The notes: generated by a model from the letters alone, not told the origin. A stretch of 64,000 nucleotides of DNA from Cytobacillus sp. FSL H8-0458 (GCF_038002165.1 NZ_JBBOBR010000001.1:1116001-1180000); one strand, 5' to 3'. Positions 36,679-45,206 are shown, numbered from the stretch's first letter. A program made the numbers and translations.

Positions 36679-38091
36679 ATGGGAGAAAGATCAATCAATA
36701 AATCCTTTCATTTTTTATGTTTGGGCATTTTGCTGGTTGTTTTTGCTGAAGCCACACATATACCAGCGTATCCAAAGATGCTGGAAAACTTTGATTTAAC
36801 AGCAGGGTATGCGGTGTATATGCAATTGGGTTTTGCCTTGGGGCTTACTGGGTTCCAGCCGCTGATGGGATGGTTATCCGATTCTTTTGGCCAAAAGATT
36901 GTCATTCTTACAGGTGCAGGGCTAATGGCGATTGGCTCAATCCTGATTGCAGCTGCACCTGCATTTTGGGTCTTGGTCGCTGGCCTATTTTTGAAAGGTT
37001 TTTCTGGTGCTGCGGTCATTCCTGCAGGGGTAACTTTTGTCGGAAGATATTTTTCCGGTGAAAAACGCGGGAAAACGATGGGCGTGTATGGATTTTATAC
37101 GGTTGTGGGCGGGATTGCCGGCCCTATCTTGAGTGGAATCTTTGTTGATAAATTTGGGTGGTCTTCAATCTTTTTCCTATGTGCATCTTTCGGGGTCATT
37201 TCTTTTCTGCTGTTCTCCTTTGGAGTGCCAAATATAAAAGGAGAAAAATCTGCTTCACTTGATTTCTTAGGGGTATTATTTGTGTTCTTAGTGCTCGGAG
37301 GATTTTTGACGGTTCCAACATTTATAAATAACTACGGAATCGATTCCTGGATGTGGGTTCCTGCACTAGCGATCTCAATCCTTTCGTTTATTTTCCTGCT
37401 TGGCGTTGAAAAAAGACAGAAAAAGCCTCTCTTGGATATCGAATATGCCAAAACGCGGAATTTCTGGGTACCTTCTGTCATCGCAGTCATCATGTATATG
37501 TCATTCAGCAGTGTTATGTATGTTCTAACCTTTTTTGTTCAAAGTGTACAGGGCAAATCTTCAACAATTGTCGGGCTGCTCCAGTTTCCGCTGTTTTTGA
37601 CCATGGCAGTTGCCAATATCATTAGCGGAAGACTTATGGGAAGATTCTCTGCACGCAGATTAATAGGTACGAGTATCACGATGCTGGTAATCGGAGTAGG
37701 TATGCTGATAATGGCCAAAATTGACACATCCTTTAGTTACTTATTTATTTCTATGAGTTTTATCGGTACGGCTATCGGAACGGTTGGTCCAGTAGTAAAA
37801 TCAGTCATCGTTTCAAAAGCCCATCCATCCCGGATGGGAGTTGTTTCATTTACGTATATAACATTAGAGAACGTTGCATCCCGTGTAGGTGCTTCCTTTG
37901 CTCTTGTAACATTCGCTTTGTTTGCGGCCAGCGGCAATGCTGTAGGGGCGCTTTCTTCAACAGCACTTTTGCTTACAGTATTTACGGCTATTTCTTACTT
38001 GTTTTTAGTATTGGTTCCAAATAACCAAGATGATAGAGAAAGTGCAGATTTGCCTAGTCAGAACGCGCCGGCAGAAACAACTAATCTTTGA
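36679..38091 (+). CDS. MFS transporter (DHA2-like)
   Basis: 470-aa major facilitator protein. The first six TM helices include the MFS A motif GWLSDSFGQKIVIL; later GKTMGVYGFYTVVGGIAGPILSG resembles motif C of drug/H+ antiporters. Fourteen helices seem likely from length and hydrophobicity. The ribosome site is GGGAGG ahead of ATG 36679. Its position inside the acyl-CoA cluster suggests uptake of the acid substrate or export of an intermediate. The C-terminal 25 residues are polar. Confidence 0.88.
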   Translation: MGERSINKSFHFLCLGILLVVFAEATHIPAYPKMLENFDLTAGYAVYMQLGFALGLTGFQPLMGWLSDSFGQKIVILTGAGLMAIGSILIAAAPAFWVLVAGLFLKGFSGAAVIPAGVTFVGRYFSGEKRGKTMGVYGFYTVVGGIAGPILSGIFVDKFGWSSIFFLCASFGVISFLLFSFGVPNIKGEKSASLDFLGVLFVFLVLGGFLTVPTFINNYGIDSWMWVPALAISILSFIFLLGVEKRQKKPLLDIEYAKTRNFWVPSVIAVIMYMSFSSVMYVLTFFVQSVQGKSSTIVGLLQFPLFLTMAVANIISGRLMGRFSARRLIGTSITMLVIGVGMLIMAKIDTSFSYLFISMSFIGTAIGTVGPVVKSVIVSKAHPSRMGVVSFTYITLENVASRVGASFALVTFALFAASGNAVGALSSTALLLTVFTAISYLFLVLVPNNQDDRESADLPSQNAPAETTNL

Positions 38092-38152
38092 GTAAAGGAA
38101 CAATCAATATCTTAATTTTTAAAATATTTTTAAGGCTTTCAGGAGGGGTTTT

Positions 38153-38926
38153 ATGAATATTTATGTCATTCTCAAGAGAACTTTTGACACGGAAGAAAAA
38201 ATTAATCTTTCAAACGGTAAAATCATAGAAGATGGTGCAGAATTTATCATTAATCCATATGACGAATATGCAGTGGAAGAAGCCATTCTAATCCGTGACA
38301 AACATGGCGGTGAAGTAACGGCAGTCTCGGTTGGATGTGAAGAGACCGAAAAACAGCTGCGGACTGCATTGGCAATGGGGGCAGATAAGGCAGTGTTAAT
38401 TAACATCGGCGATGATATCCAGGATGGTGATCAATATACAACCTCAAAAGTGATTTCAGAGTATCTAAAAGACAAGGATGCTGACTTAATATTAGCTGGA
38501 AATGTGACAATTGATGGTGGTTCAGGACAAGTGGGGCCGCGTGTGGCACAGGATTTAGGCATTCCTTCTATTACTGCCATTACCACACTGGAGATTGATG
38601 GGAAACTGGCAAGGCTGATCAGGGATGTCGAAGGAGACTCTGAAACAATAGAAGCTGAATTGCCACTGCTGGCAACTGCTCAGCAAGGTTTAAATGAACC
38701 GAGGTATCCTTCTTTGCCGGGTATTATGAAAGCAAAGAAAAAGCCTTTGGAAGAGCTGGAGCTAGATGATTTGGGTTTAGAAGGCGAGGATGTGGAGCCC
38801 AAAACGAAAACAATTGAAATTTATTTGCCGCCCAAAAAAGATGCAGGCCGGGTGTTAAGCGGTGAAATGAAGGAACAGGTGAATGAGCTAATTCATTTGC
38901 TGCGTGTTGAGAAAAAAGTCATTTAA
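38153..38926 (+). CDS. etfB: Electron transfer flavoprotein beta subunit
   Basis: 257-aa EtfB: YVILKRTFDTEEKINLSNG..NPYDEYAVEEAILIRDKHGGEVTAVSVG, an AMGADKAVLI segment, DLILAGNVTIDGGSGQVGPRVAQDLGIPSIT and the C-terminal domain that contacts EtfA. It accepts electrons from the two acyl-CoA dehydrogenases and passes them to the quinone pool through an ETF dehydrogenase that is not in the window. This is likely a cluster-dedicated paralog because fatty-acid ETF genes are usually located elsewhere. Confidence 0.93.
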   Translation: MNIYVILKRTFDTEEKINLSNGKIIEDGAEFIINPYDEYAVEEAILIRDKHGGEVTAVSVGCEETEKQLRTALAMGADKAVLINIGDDIQDGDQYTTSKVISEYLKDKDADLILAGNVTIDGGSGQVGPRVAQDLGIPSITAITTLEIDGKLARLIRDVEGDSETIEAELPLLATAQQGLNEPRYPSLPGIMKAKKKPLEELELDDLGLEGEDVEPKTKTIEIYLPPKKDAGRVLSGEMKEQVNELIHLLRVEKKVI

Positions 38927-38977
38927 TGGAATAAGAGCATATTGAGGACAAAAAAAGCATACAGGAGGATTTTTGGT

Positions 38978-39949
38978 ATGGGGAGAAAGGTTCTTGTTTT
39001 AGGTGAAGTCCGGGAAGGAACTTTGAGAAATGTATCTTTCGAAGCGATCAGTGCAGCAAAAACTGCCGCAGATGACGGTGAGATCGTAGGCGTATTGTTG
39101 GGAGAGGATGTCAGTGAATTAGCGGATGAACTCATCCGCTATGGAGCAGATCGGGTTGTAGTAGTTGAGCATGTTAACTTAAAGCAATATACTTCTGATG
39201 GATTCTCACAAGCGTTAGTAGCAGTAGCTGAACAGGAAAAGCCAGAGGCCATTATTATGGGACATACCACTCTTGGTAAAGATTTATCCCCAAGAGTGGC
39301 AGGGATTTTAGGCTCAGGTCTCATATCAGACGCCATTTCCATTGATGAAGCAGGAGGCAATCTAGTCTTTACACGTCCAATCTATTCGGGTAAGGCGTTT
39401 GAAAAGAAGATCATTACGGATGGGATCGTGTTTGCTACCATTCGTCCCAATAATATTGCTCCATTAGAAAAAGATAATTCACGCTCCGGGGAAGTTTTCT
39501 CCTTATCTGTAGAGGTTAAGAATCTGCGCACCATCATACAGGAAGTGTCGAGGAAAGTGACCGAGGGTGTGGACCTATCTGAAGCGAAGGTGATTGTCGC
39601 CGGCGGACGCGGAGTGAAAAGCAAAGAAGGATTTGAGCCATTAAAAGAACTGGCAAAGGCATTAGGAGGTGCTGTAGGGGCTTCCAGGGGAGCCTGCGAT
39701 GCTGATTATTGTGATTATTCTCTTCAGATTGGGCAAACCGGGAAGGTGGTAACACCAGAGTTATATATTGCCTGCGGAATTTCAGGGGCCATTCAGCACC
39801 TCGCCGGAATGTCTAACTCTAAGGTGATTGTGGCAATTAACAAAGACCCGGAAGCAAATATTTTTCAGGTTGCCGATTATGGGATAGTGGGAGATTTATT
39901 CGAAGTAATACCAATGTTAATTGAGGAATTTGCAGCAATAAAAAATTAA
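38978..39949 (+). CDS. etfA: Electron transfer flavoprotein alpha subunit
   Basis: 323-aa EtfA. The C-terminal FAD domain has VAGGRGVKSKEGFEPLKELAKALGGAVGASRGACDADY, QIGQTGKVVTPELYIACGISGAIQHLAGM and INKDPEANIFQVADYGIVGDLFEVIPML, all diagnostic. A TTG at 38942 is in frame, but AGGAGG at about 38963-38968 selects ATG 38978. It follows etfB by 51 bp. The usual invariant Arg is present in ASRGACD. Confidence 0.94.
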   Translation: MGRKVLVLGEVREGTLRNVSFEAISAAKTAADDGEIVGVLLGEDVSELADELIRYGADRVVVVEHVNLKQYTSDGFSQALVAVAEQEKPEAIIMGHTTLGKDLSPRVAGILGSGLISDAISIDEAGGNLVFTRPIYSGKAFEKKIITDGIVFATIRPNNIAPLEKDNSRSGEVFSLSVEVKNLRTIIQEVSRKVTEGVDLSEAKVIVAGGRGVKSKEGFEPLKELAKALGGAVGASRGACDADYCDYSLQIGQTGKVVTPELYIACGISGAIQHLAGMSNSKVIVAINKDPEANIFQVADYGIVGDLFEVIPMLIEEFAAIKN

Positions 39950-39978
39950 AGCGCTATTAAAATGGTTTTGTAAAATAC

Positions 39979-40007
39979 TTGTTTCTTTAAATGAATAGGA
40001 GTATACT
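39979..40007 (+). promoter_or_regulatory. Sigma-A promoter of the SDR gene
   Basis: TTGTTT (39979-39984) and TATACT (40002-40007) are separated by exactly 17 bp, 43 bp upstream of the SDR start. The last gene of the acyl-CoA cluster therefore has its own promoter. Confidence 0.6.
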
Positions 40008-40049
40008 TTCTCATCGGTTATCTATATGAGAAAAAAGGGGATTTTAAAG

Positions 40050-40853
40050 ATGTCCAGAGTTGAAGGGAAAGTTGCTTTAATAACAGGCGGAGCTTCCGGA
40101 ATTGGCTTGTCTGCTGCCGCGCTGTTAGCAAAAGAAGGTGCCAAGGTAGTGATTGGCGATTTTAATATAGAAGGAGCAAAAGAGGCAGCGGAAGCGATCA
40201 TAGCCGACGGTGGAGAAGCAGCGGCAATATTTTTGGATGCATCAAAGGAAGAGTCCATTAAAGCAGCTGTTGATTTTACAGTTGATCAGTACGGCACCTT
40301 AAACGTAATGTTCAATAATGTAGGTTTGACTAATCTGCAAAAAGACCTGGATGTAGTGAACATCGATCTTGAAGAGTGGGATCGCTTGATGAACGTGAAT
40401 ACGAAAAGTGTACTGCTGGGCAGCCGGTTTGCCATCCCTCATATGATTGAGGCAGGCGGCGGTTCAATTATAAATACAGCTTCCATGTCAGCATTTGCTG
40501 CAGATTCTATCAGGTCTGCATATGGAGCATCTAAAGCAGCTGTCGTAAACCTGACAAAATACATTGCAGCACAATATGGGAAAAATAATATTAGGTGCAA
40601 TGCGGTAGCTCCTGGCCTGATATTAACTCCAGCGGCTAAGAACAATATACCGCCGCAGGTGCTGGATATGTTCGAAAAATATAACGCTTTATCCTATCAC
40701 GGGGAAGCGGATGATATTGGGTACACAGTCTTATTCCTTGCATCAGATGAGTCAAAATTCATTACTGGCCAGACGATTCAAGTGGAAGGCGGCCACTATC
40801 TTTCCAATCCGACAATGCCTGATTTCAATGCGCTGATGAAACAGGGAAAATAA
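40050..40853 (+). CDS. Short-chain dehydrogenase/reductase
   Basis: 267-aa classical SDR: TGGASGIGLSAAALLAKEGAKVVIGDFN (NAD-type Asp), NNVG instead of NNAG, catalytic Ser in NTASMSAF, then Tyr and Lys in YGASK with S-x12-Y spacing. GQTIQVEGGHYLSNPTMPDFNAL is a less usual C-terminus. An upstream ATG at 40026 is in frame, but AAAAAGGGG fits ATG 40050. It may be the 3-hydroxyacyl-CoA or alcohol dehydrogenase of the cluster, or a separate function, given its own promoter and terminator. Confidence 0.9.
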   Translation: MSRVEGKVALITGGASGIGLSAAALLAKEGAKVVIGDFNIEGAKEAAEAIIADGGEAAAIFLDASKEESIKAAVDFTVDQYGTLNVMFNNVGLTNLQKDLDVVNIDLEEWDRLMNVNTKSVLLGSRFAIPHMIEAGGGSIINTASMSAFAADSIRSAYGASKAAVVNLTKYIAAQYGKNNIRCNAVAPGLILTPAAKNNIPPQVLDMFEKYNALSYHGEADDIGYTVLFLASDESKFITGQTIQVEGGHYLSNPTMPDFNALMKQGK

Positions 40854-40872
40854 CTTAAAGCCGTTTACTGAT

Positions 40873-40905
40873 AAAAACAGCAGCCAATGTAAGGCTGCTG
40901 TTTTT
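40873..40905 (+). terminator. Rho-independent terminator
   Basis: AAAAACAGCAGCC (40873-40885) pairs with GGCTGCTGTTTTT (40893-40905) around a 7-nt loop. It ends the SDR gene and separates the acyl-CoA cluster from the sigma-54 regulator. Confidence 0.9.
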
Positions 40906-40988
40906 ATGCTTTTTTTCGTGGAGGCCATAAGCTTCAAATATTTTGATTTCTGTGGAACGTATAATAAAATCAGGTAAGAAGTTACTGA

Positions 40989-42686
40989 ATGACCCGGACG
41001 GTGAGCCCTATGAAAAGATTAAAAAAGTGTTTGCGCACTGATTTCTGCTTTGAACATGACAATGATTATAAAGAGAACACTGTATTGCTTCAGTACCAGG
41101 ACAGTGAATTATCCTATATGGAGAGAGAGGAGTATTCCTTCTACAAAAAATATAGTAAAGATTTATATTGGAAAAAGTGTGTACTATTGTCTTTGGATGA
41201 TTTCGATTTAAGCCTTTTGGAAAAGGGGCTATTAACTGAGCTTATTGTATTCACTGATTCTGACAGCAACATAATCGGATATGTAAAGTGTCAGGATTTG
41301 CTTAAGGAACTCAGCAGTGAATTCAAGGAGTTACAGGCTTATTTCCATACAGTAATGGATACCATTGAGAATTCGGTTTCAGTTGTGGACAAGGAAGGGA
41401 AAACAATTGTCTGGACAGAAGGGGCTGAAAAAATATTTTCTATCAGCAAAAAAGATATTCTGGGAGAAAACATGAAAAAGTTCTTTCCTGAAGAAATGCT
41501 TTTAAACCAGGAAACACTTCTGACTGGAAAATCATTTAAGCATCATCTTCATAAACCAAGAGAAGATCTCTTTGTACTGATAAATATTAATCCGGTTGTA
41601 GTGAATGGTGACATTATTGGTGCTGCAGCGGCCGAAACTGACATAACGAGCCATGTCATGCTGAGCCAGGAGTTATTGAGTGCTTCATCTAAAATCCAGC
41701 AGCTGCAAAACGAAGTTTCCAGACTCAACAATACAACTGATCCCTTTCAAAAGATTAAAGGGTCAAGTATGGAAATAAAAAATGCTGTATCTCTGGCGAA
41801 AAAGATGGCTAAAACGGATCAGAATGTATTACTGCTGGGTGAAACAGGCGTAGGAAAAGAAGTATTTGCAAAGGCAATACATGATGAATGCCGATTATCG
41901 AAACCTTTTATTGCTTTGAATTGCGGTGCCATTTCTCCAGCGCTGTTTGAAAGTGAATTGTTTGGATATGAAAAAGGGGCTTTTTCAGGAGGAGATCCGA
42001 ACGGGAAGCCTGGCAAATTTGAACTTGCTGATGAAGGCACATTGTTTCTGGATGAAGTGGGGGATTTACCTTTAGACCAGCAGGTGAAATTGCTGAGAGT
42101 CCCTGAGAACAAGACCTATTATTCTGTAGGCGGTTTGAAGGCGAAAGAGGCCAAATGCAGAATAATAGCTGCAACCAATAAGAATCTGGAAGCGATGGCA
42201 GAGAGAGGCGAATTCAGGGAAGATTTGTTTTACAGGCTGAATATATTAACGATACATATCCCGCCATTAAGAAAAAGAAGGCAGGATATTTTAGAGTTAT
42301 TCCATCTCTTCATTCATGAGTCATCATTAAAATATGGGCTGGACATTACATTTATAGCACCGCAAATTACACAATTGCTGCTGGAATATGAATGGAAGGG
42401 GAATATTAGAGAGCTAAGAAATACAGTCGATAGAATGGTTCTTTTATCTGAAAATGGTTCCATATTGCCTAATGCACTGCCGGAAAAGATAGTAAAGGAG
42501 ATACCTCATTTGTGCATGCCGTCTGCCAATGAATTGCAGAACGAAATAAACAGCTTCGAAAAACAAAAAATTCTTGATGCGTTAAAAGGAAAAAATGGAA
42601 ATAAGTCAGAAGCGGCAAAACGGTTAGGCATAACAAGAACGACATTATATAACAAGATGAAAAAATTAAATATAACCGATTGGTAA
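40989..42686 (+). CDS. PAS-domain sigma-54-dependent transcriptional activator
   Basis: 565-aa enhancer-binding protein. N-terminal unknown sensor (about 1-105), PAS domain (about 110-215; YFHTVMDTIENSVSVVDKEGKTIVW), AAA+ domain with Walker A GETGVGKE (about 284-291), Walker B GTLFLDEVGD and Arg finger REDLFYRLN, and a Fis-type HTH at the end (GNKSEAAKRLGITRTTLYNKM). The sigma-54 contact loop, normally GAFTGA, reads GAFSGG (about 330-335). The start is uncertain: ATG 40989, GTG 41001 or ATG 41010. Its target is almost certainly the -24/-12 promoter 135 bp downstream of its stop, driving the M24 and EutH-like genes. Confidence 0.92.
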   Translation: MTRTVSPMKRLKKCLRTDFCFEHDNDYKENTVLLQYQDSELSYMEREEYSFYKKYSKDLYWKKCVLLSLDDFDLSLLEKGLLTELIVFTDSDSNIIGYVKCQDLLKELSSEFKELQAYFHTVMDTIENSVSVVDKEGKTIVWTEGAEKIFSISKKDILGENMKKFFPEEMLLNQETLLTGKSFKHHLHKPREDLFVLININPVVVNGDIIGAAAAETDITSHVMLSQELLSASSKIQQLQNEVSRLNNTTDPFQKIKGSSMEIKNAVSLAKKMAKTDQNVLLLGETGVGKEVFAKAIHDECRLSKPFIALNCGAISPALFESELFGYEKGAFSGGDPNGKPGKFELADEGTLFLDEVGDLPLDQQVKLLRVPENKTYYSVGGLKAKEAKCRIIAATNKNLEAMAERGEFREDLFYRLNILTIHIPPLRKRRQDILELFHLFIHESSLKYGLDITFIAPQITQLLLEYEWKGNIRELRNTVDRMVLLSENGSILPNALPEKIVKEIPHLCMPSANELQNEINSFEKQKILDALKGKNGNKSEAAKRLGITRTTLYNKMKKLNITDW

Positions 42687-42707
42687 TAAAAGGAGGAAAG
42701 GAATCAC

Positions 42708-42729
42708 AGAAGATTTCTTTCTTCTTTTT
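42708..42729 (+). terminator. Weak terminator after the sigma-54 activator
   Basis: AGAAGA (42708-42713) pairs with TCTTCT (42720-42725) around a 6-nt loop and runs into TTTTA. The stem is short and AT-rich, so confidence is low. Confidence 0.4.
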
Positions 42730-42731
42730 AT

Positions 42732-42768
42732 TGTAAAGAAATCTTTACACTTAACGTAACGTTGTTAA
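42732..42768 (+). promoter_or_regulatory. Candidate upstream activator sites for the sigma-54 activator
   Basis: A perfect palindrome TGTAAAG-AAAT-CTTTACA (42732-42749) is followed two bases later by TTAAC-N8-GTTAA with an inner AACGTT (42751-42768). They lie about 53-89 bp upstream of the -24 element, the usual place for enhancer sites bound by the Fis-type HTH of these activators. Confidence 0.6.
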
Positions 42769-42820
42769 AGAAAGTGAACAACCCATACATAGAAAACTTG
42801 CCATAATGGCTGGTGAAGGC

Positions 42821-42837
42821 TGGCACGATAATTGCAT
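42821..42837 (+). promoter_or_regulatory. Sigma-54 (-24/-12) promoter
   Basis: TGGCAC (42821-42826), five bases, TTGCAT (42832-42837) matches the consensus TGGCACN5TTGCW exactly. It lies 28 bp upstream of the M24 start, directly after the gene for a sigma-54 activator. Confidence 0.88.
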
Positions 42838-42864
42838 ATTGAAATAGAGAAAGGAGATTTTTTT

Positions 42865-43983
42865 ATGAATATCAAAATAGCAACTTTAGAGAAATTTTTA
42901 GAAAAGAAAAACTGGTCTGGGGGACTCATTACATCTCGGCAAAACATTTTTTACTTAACAGGCTTTGATTACGATCCGCATGAACGTTTTGTAGGAATTT
43001 TCATTTTTCCTGGACATGCCCCTCTAATTGTATTGCCTGAAATGGAGCTGAAAATGCTCCTTGAAGCGGGCTGGAGAGATAACTATATCTGTTATAAGGA
43101 TTCAGATAACGTCTGGGGAATGATAAAAGAATATCTTAATGAGAAAATAAGCATGATCACAGACTTTGCAGTAGAAGAGACGTTTATTTCTCTTAAATAT
43201 GTTCGTATGCTGCAGAAAATGCTGCCAAATATTCAGCTGCAAAACCTGGATCAGGTGCTTACTGAGATGAGAATGAGAAAAAGCCCTGAAGAAATAAAAA
43301 AATTAAGGATAGCAGCGCAATATGCAGATTATGCAATACAGGCAGGAATTGATGCATTGTATGAAGGTGTAACAGAGTTAGAGGTGCTGGGTGAAATTGA
43401 ATATAAAATAAAGAAAGCAGGACTGCGTGATATGTCCTTCAGCACAATGGTTCTTTTTGGAAGAAATTCAAGCAACCCCCATGGTGTTCCTGGTGAGAAT
43501 AAATTGCAGCCGGGAGATACCATCTTATTTGATTTAGGTGTTAAATACCAGGGATATTGTTCGGATATCACTCGAACATTTGTCTTTAAGGAATTAAGGG
43601 ACGAAATCAAAGAGATGTATGATATCGTGCTGAAAGCTAATTTGGCAGCTCTGCAGGAGTGCAGGGCAGGCAATGAAATGAGAAAAATAGATCAAGCTGC
43701 AAGAACCGTAATAAGTGATGGCGGATTTGCGGAATACTTTCCTCATAGAATTGGGCATGGCCTTGGAATCGAAGTACATGAAGAACCTTCTTTACACGCT
43801 GAAAACGAGGAAATTCTCCGGGAAGGCATGGTGCTGACTGTAGAACCAGGAATTTACATCCCTGGTGCAGGCGGGGTGAGAATAGAGGATGATGTGGTGA
43901 TAACAGAAGAAGGGATCGAAGTATTAACGAAGTTTCAGAAAGACTTGCAAGTCTTAAAAGGGAAAACTTCTGATTGTAAATAG
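42865..43983 (+). CDS. M24 family Xaa-Pro aminopeptidase-like metallopeptidase
   Basis: 372-aa protein with creatinase N-domain (about 1-130) and an intact M24 domain. All five metal ligands are present: Asp223 (FDLGV), Asp234 (SDITRTF), His298 (GHGLG), Glu327 (VEPG) and Glu341 (RIEDD). The frame opens at 42832 inside the promoter, but AAAGGAGA fixes ATG 42865. Controlled by the sigma-54 promoter at 42821 and followed by an EutH-like transporter. It could be a prolidase or a creatinase/ectoine-type hydrolase for a small amidic substrate rather than a general peptidase. Confidence 0.9.
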   Translation: MNIKIATLEKFLEKKNWSGGLITSRQNIFYLTGFDYDPHERFVGIFIFPGHAPLIVLPEMELKMLLEAGWRDNYICYKDSDNVWGMIKEYLNEKISMITDFAVEETFISLKYVRMLQKMLPNIQLQNLDQVLTEMRMRKSPEEIKKLRIAAQYADYAIQAGIDALYEGVTELEVLGEIEYKIKKAGLRDMSFSTMVLFGRNSSNPHGVPGENKLQPGDTILFDLGVKYQGYCSDITRTFVFKELRDEIKEMYDIVLKANLAALQECRAGNEMRKIDQAARTVISDGGFAEYFPHRIGHGLGIEVHEEPSLHAENEEILREGMVLTVEPGIYIPGAGGVRIEDDVVITEEGIEVLTKFQKDLQVLKGKTSDCK

Positions 43984-44035
43984 TCACTTATAATATAAGT
44001 TGAATGAGCGTTTTGCTTAAATCTGCAGCATGAAA

Positions 44036-44057
44036 GAGCCGGATCTCGGTCCGGTTC
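44036..44057 (+). other. GC-rich intercistronic hairpin
   Basis: GAGCCGGA (44036-44043) pairs with TCCGGTTC (44050-44057) around a 6-nt loop, with one G.T pair. No T run follows. It lies just ahead of the EutH-like ribosome site and could protect the M24 mRNA end or lower transporter expression. Confidence 0.5.
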
Positions 44058-44080
44058 GTAAACATCAAGGTGGGTCATAA

Positions 44081-45145
44081 TTGGAGAATTTCATTATTTA
44101 TTTAATAGCTATATTTGTCGCTATAGGTGGAATCGATAGGATTTTAGGAAACAAATTTAAGATCGGAGAAGAGTTTTCAAAAGCTTTTTATAGTATGGGT
44201 GCCCTGTCACTATCGATGATTGGCATTATTTCTATATCTCCTGTATTGGCAGATATATTAATACCAATTATCTCACCTGTTTATTCCTTTTTTGGGGCTG
44301 ACCCTTCCATGTTTGCTTCAACACTCTTTGCTCTGGATATGGGAGGGTATAAACTTGCGGCTGAAATGACAGATGATATGAATGCAGCCAATTTTTCCTG
44401 GGTGTTTTTAGGTACCATGATGGGGCCAACACTGGTGTTTACCATCCCTGTTGCCTTAAATTTAATTCAAAAAAAAGACCAGGCTAATTTTGCAAAAGGG
44501 ATCCTGATCGGATTAATGACTATTCCAATTGGCTGCCTTGTTGGCGGATGGATTTCGGGTTTTCATTTAGTATGGATGCTTCAAAACCTGCTTCCAACGA
44601 TTCTGTTATCCATTGTTATCATGATTTCATTAATAAAAATTCCAAAAGCTACAACGAAAATGTTCATTGGATTCTCAAAAATCATTGAGGTTGTATTAAT
44701 ATCAGGCTTAGTCATTGTGATTTTCCAAACTCTAACAGGAGTTGAATATGTTAAGAACTTAGTTCCTATACATGAGAGCTTTAAAACCATTGGGGATATT
44801 ACCATCATGCTTGCCGGTGCATTTCCATTGGTGTTCTTTCTGCAGCATGTGCTGAAAAAGCCGTTTGAAAAAGCAGGCAATAAAATTGGCCTCACGCACC
44901 AATCTCTAGTCGGTTTATTATCGTCATTGGCTCACCATGTTCCGATGTTTTCAAAGTTTGATCTTCTTGATGCAAGGGGGAAGGTCATCAATACAGCTTT
45001 TGCAGTAAGCGGTTCCTTTGTATTGGGGAGTCATCTGGGCTTTGTTGCCGCTGTGGACAAAAGCTTTATTGTCCCCATGATTTTTGGAAAGCTGACAGCT
45101 GGAATTTTAGCCGCAATAATTGCTTATTTTGTTATGAATGATTAG
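44081..45145 (+). CDS. EutH-family transporter
   Basis: 354-aa polytopic membrane protein (about ten TM) of the ethanolamine permease EutH family: STLFALDMGGYKLAAEM, GTMMGPTLVFTIPVAL, LAHHVPMFSKFDLLDARGKVINTAFAVSGSFVLGSHLGFVAA. The start is TTG 44081, six bases after AAGGTGGG. No eutBC or microcompartment genes are nearby; the partner is an M24 peptidase under a sigma-54 promoter. Ethanolamine is thus only one possible substrate; a related amine or the product of the M24 enzyme is equally plausible. Confidence 0.85.
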   Translation: MENFIIYLIAIFVAIGGIDRILGNKFKIGEEFSKAFYSMGALSLSMIGIISISPVLADILIPIISPVYSFFGADPSMFASTLFALDMGGYKLAAEMTDDMNAANFSWVFLGTMMGPTLVFTIPVALNLIQKKDQANFAKGILIGLMTIPIGCLVGGWISGFHLVWMLQNLLPTILLSIVIMISLIKIPKATTKMFIGFSKIIEVVLISGLVIVIFQTLTGVEYVKNLVPIHESFKTIGDITIMLAGAFPLVFFLQHVLKKPFEKAGNKIGLTHQSLVGLLSSLAHHVPMFSKFDLLDARGKVINTAFAVSGSFVLGSHLGFVAAVDKSFIVPMIFGKLTAGILAAIIAYFVMND

Positions 45146-45168
45146 GTTAATGCAGACAGACTGAAGGT

Positions 45169-45206
45169 AAAACAGTAGCCGTTCTAATGAACATGCTGCT
45201 GTTTTT
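45169..45206. terminator. Bidirectional terminator
   Basis: AAAACAGTAGC (45169-45179) pairs with GCTGCTGTTTT (45195-45205), with one wobble pair and an inner GTTC/GAAC extension, followed by T. It separates the EutH-like gene from the convergent MFS gene. Confidence 0.8.

Noticed and set aside
42832-42864. Start of the M24 gene at TTG 42832
   Set aside because: This TTG is the -12 element of the sigma-54 promoter; the ribosome site AAAGGAGA lies after it and selects ATG 42865.
44081-45145. Ethanolamine utilisation locus
   Set aside because: Only the EutH-family permease is present; there is no eutA, eutB, eutC or microcompartment gene in the window.
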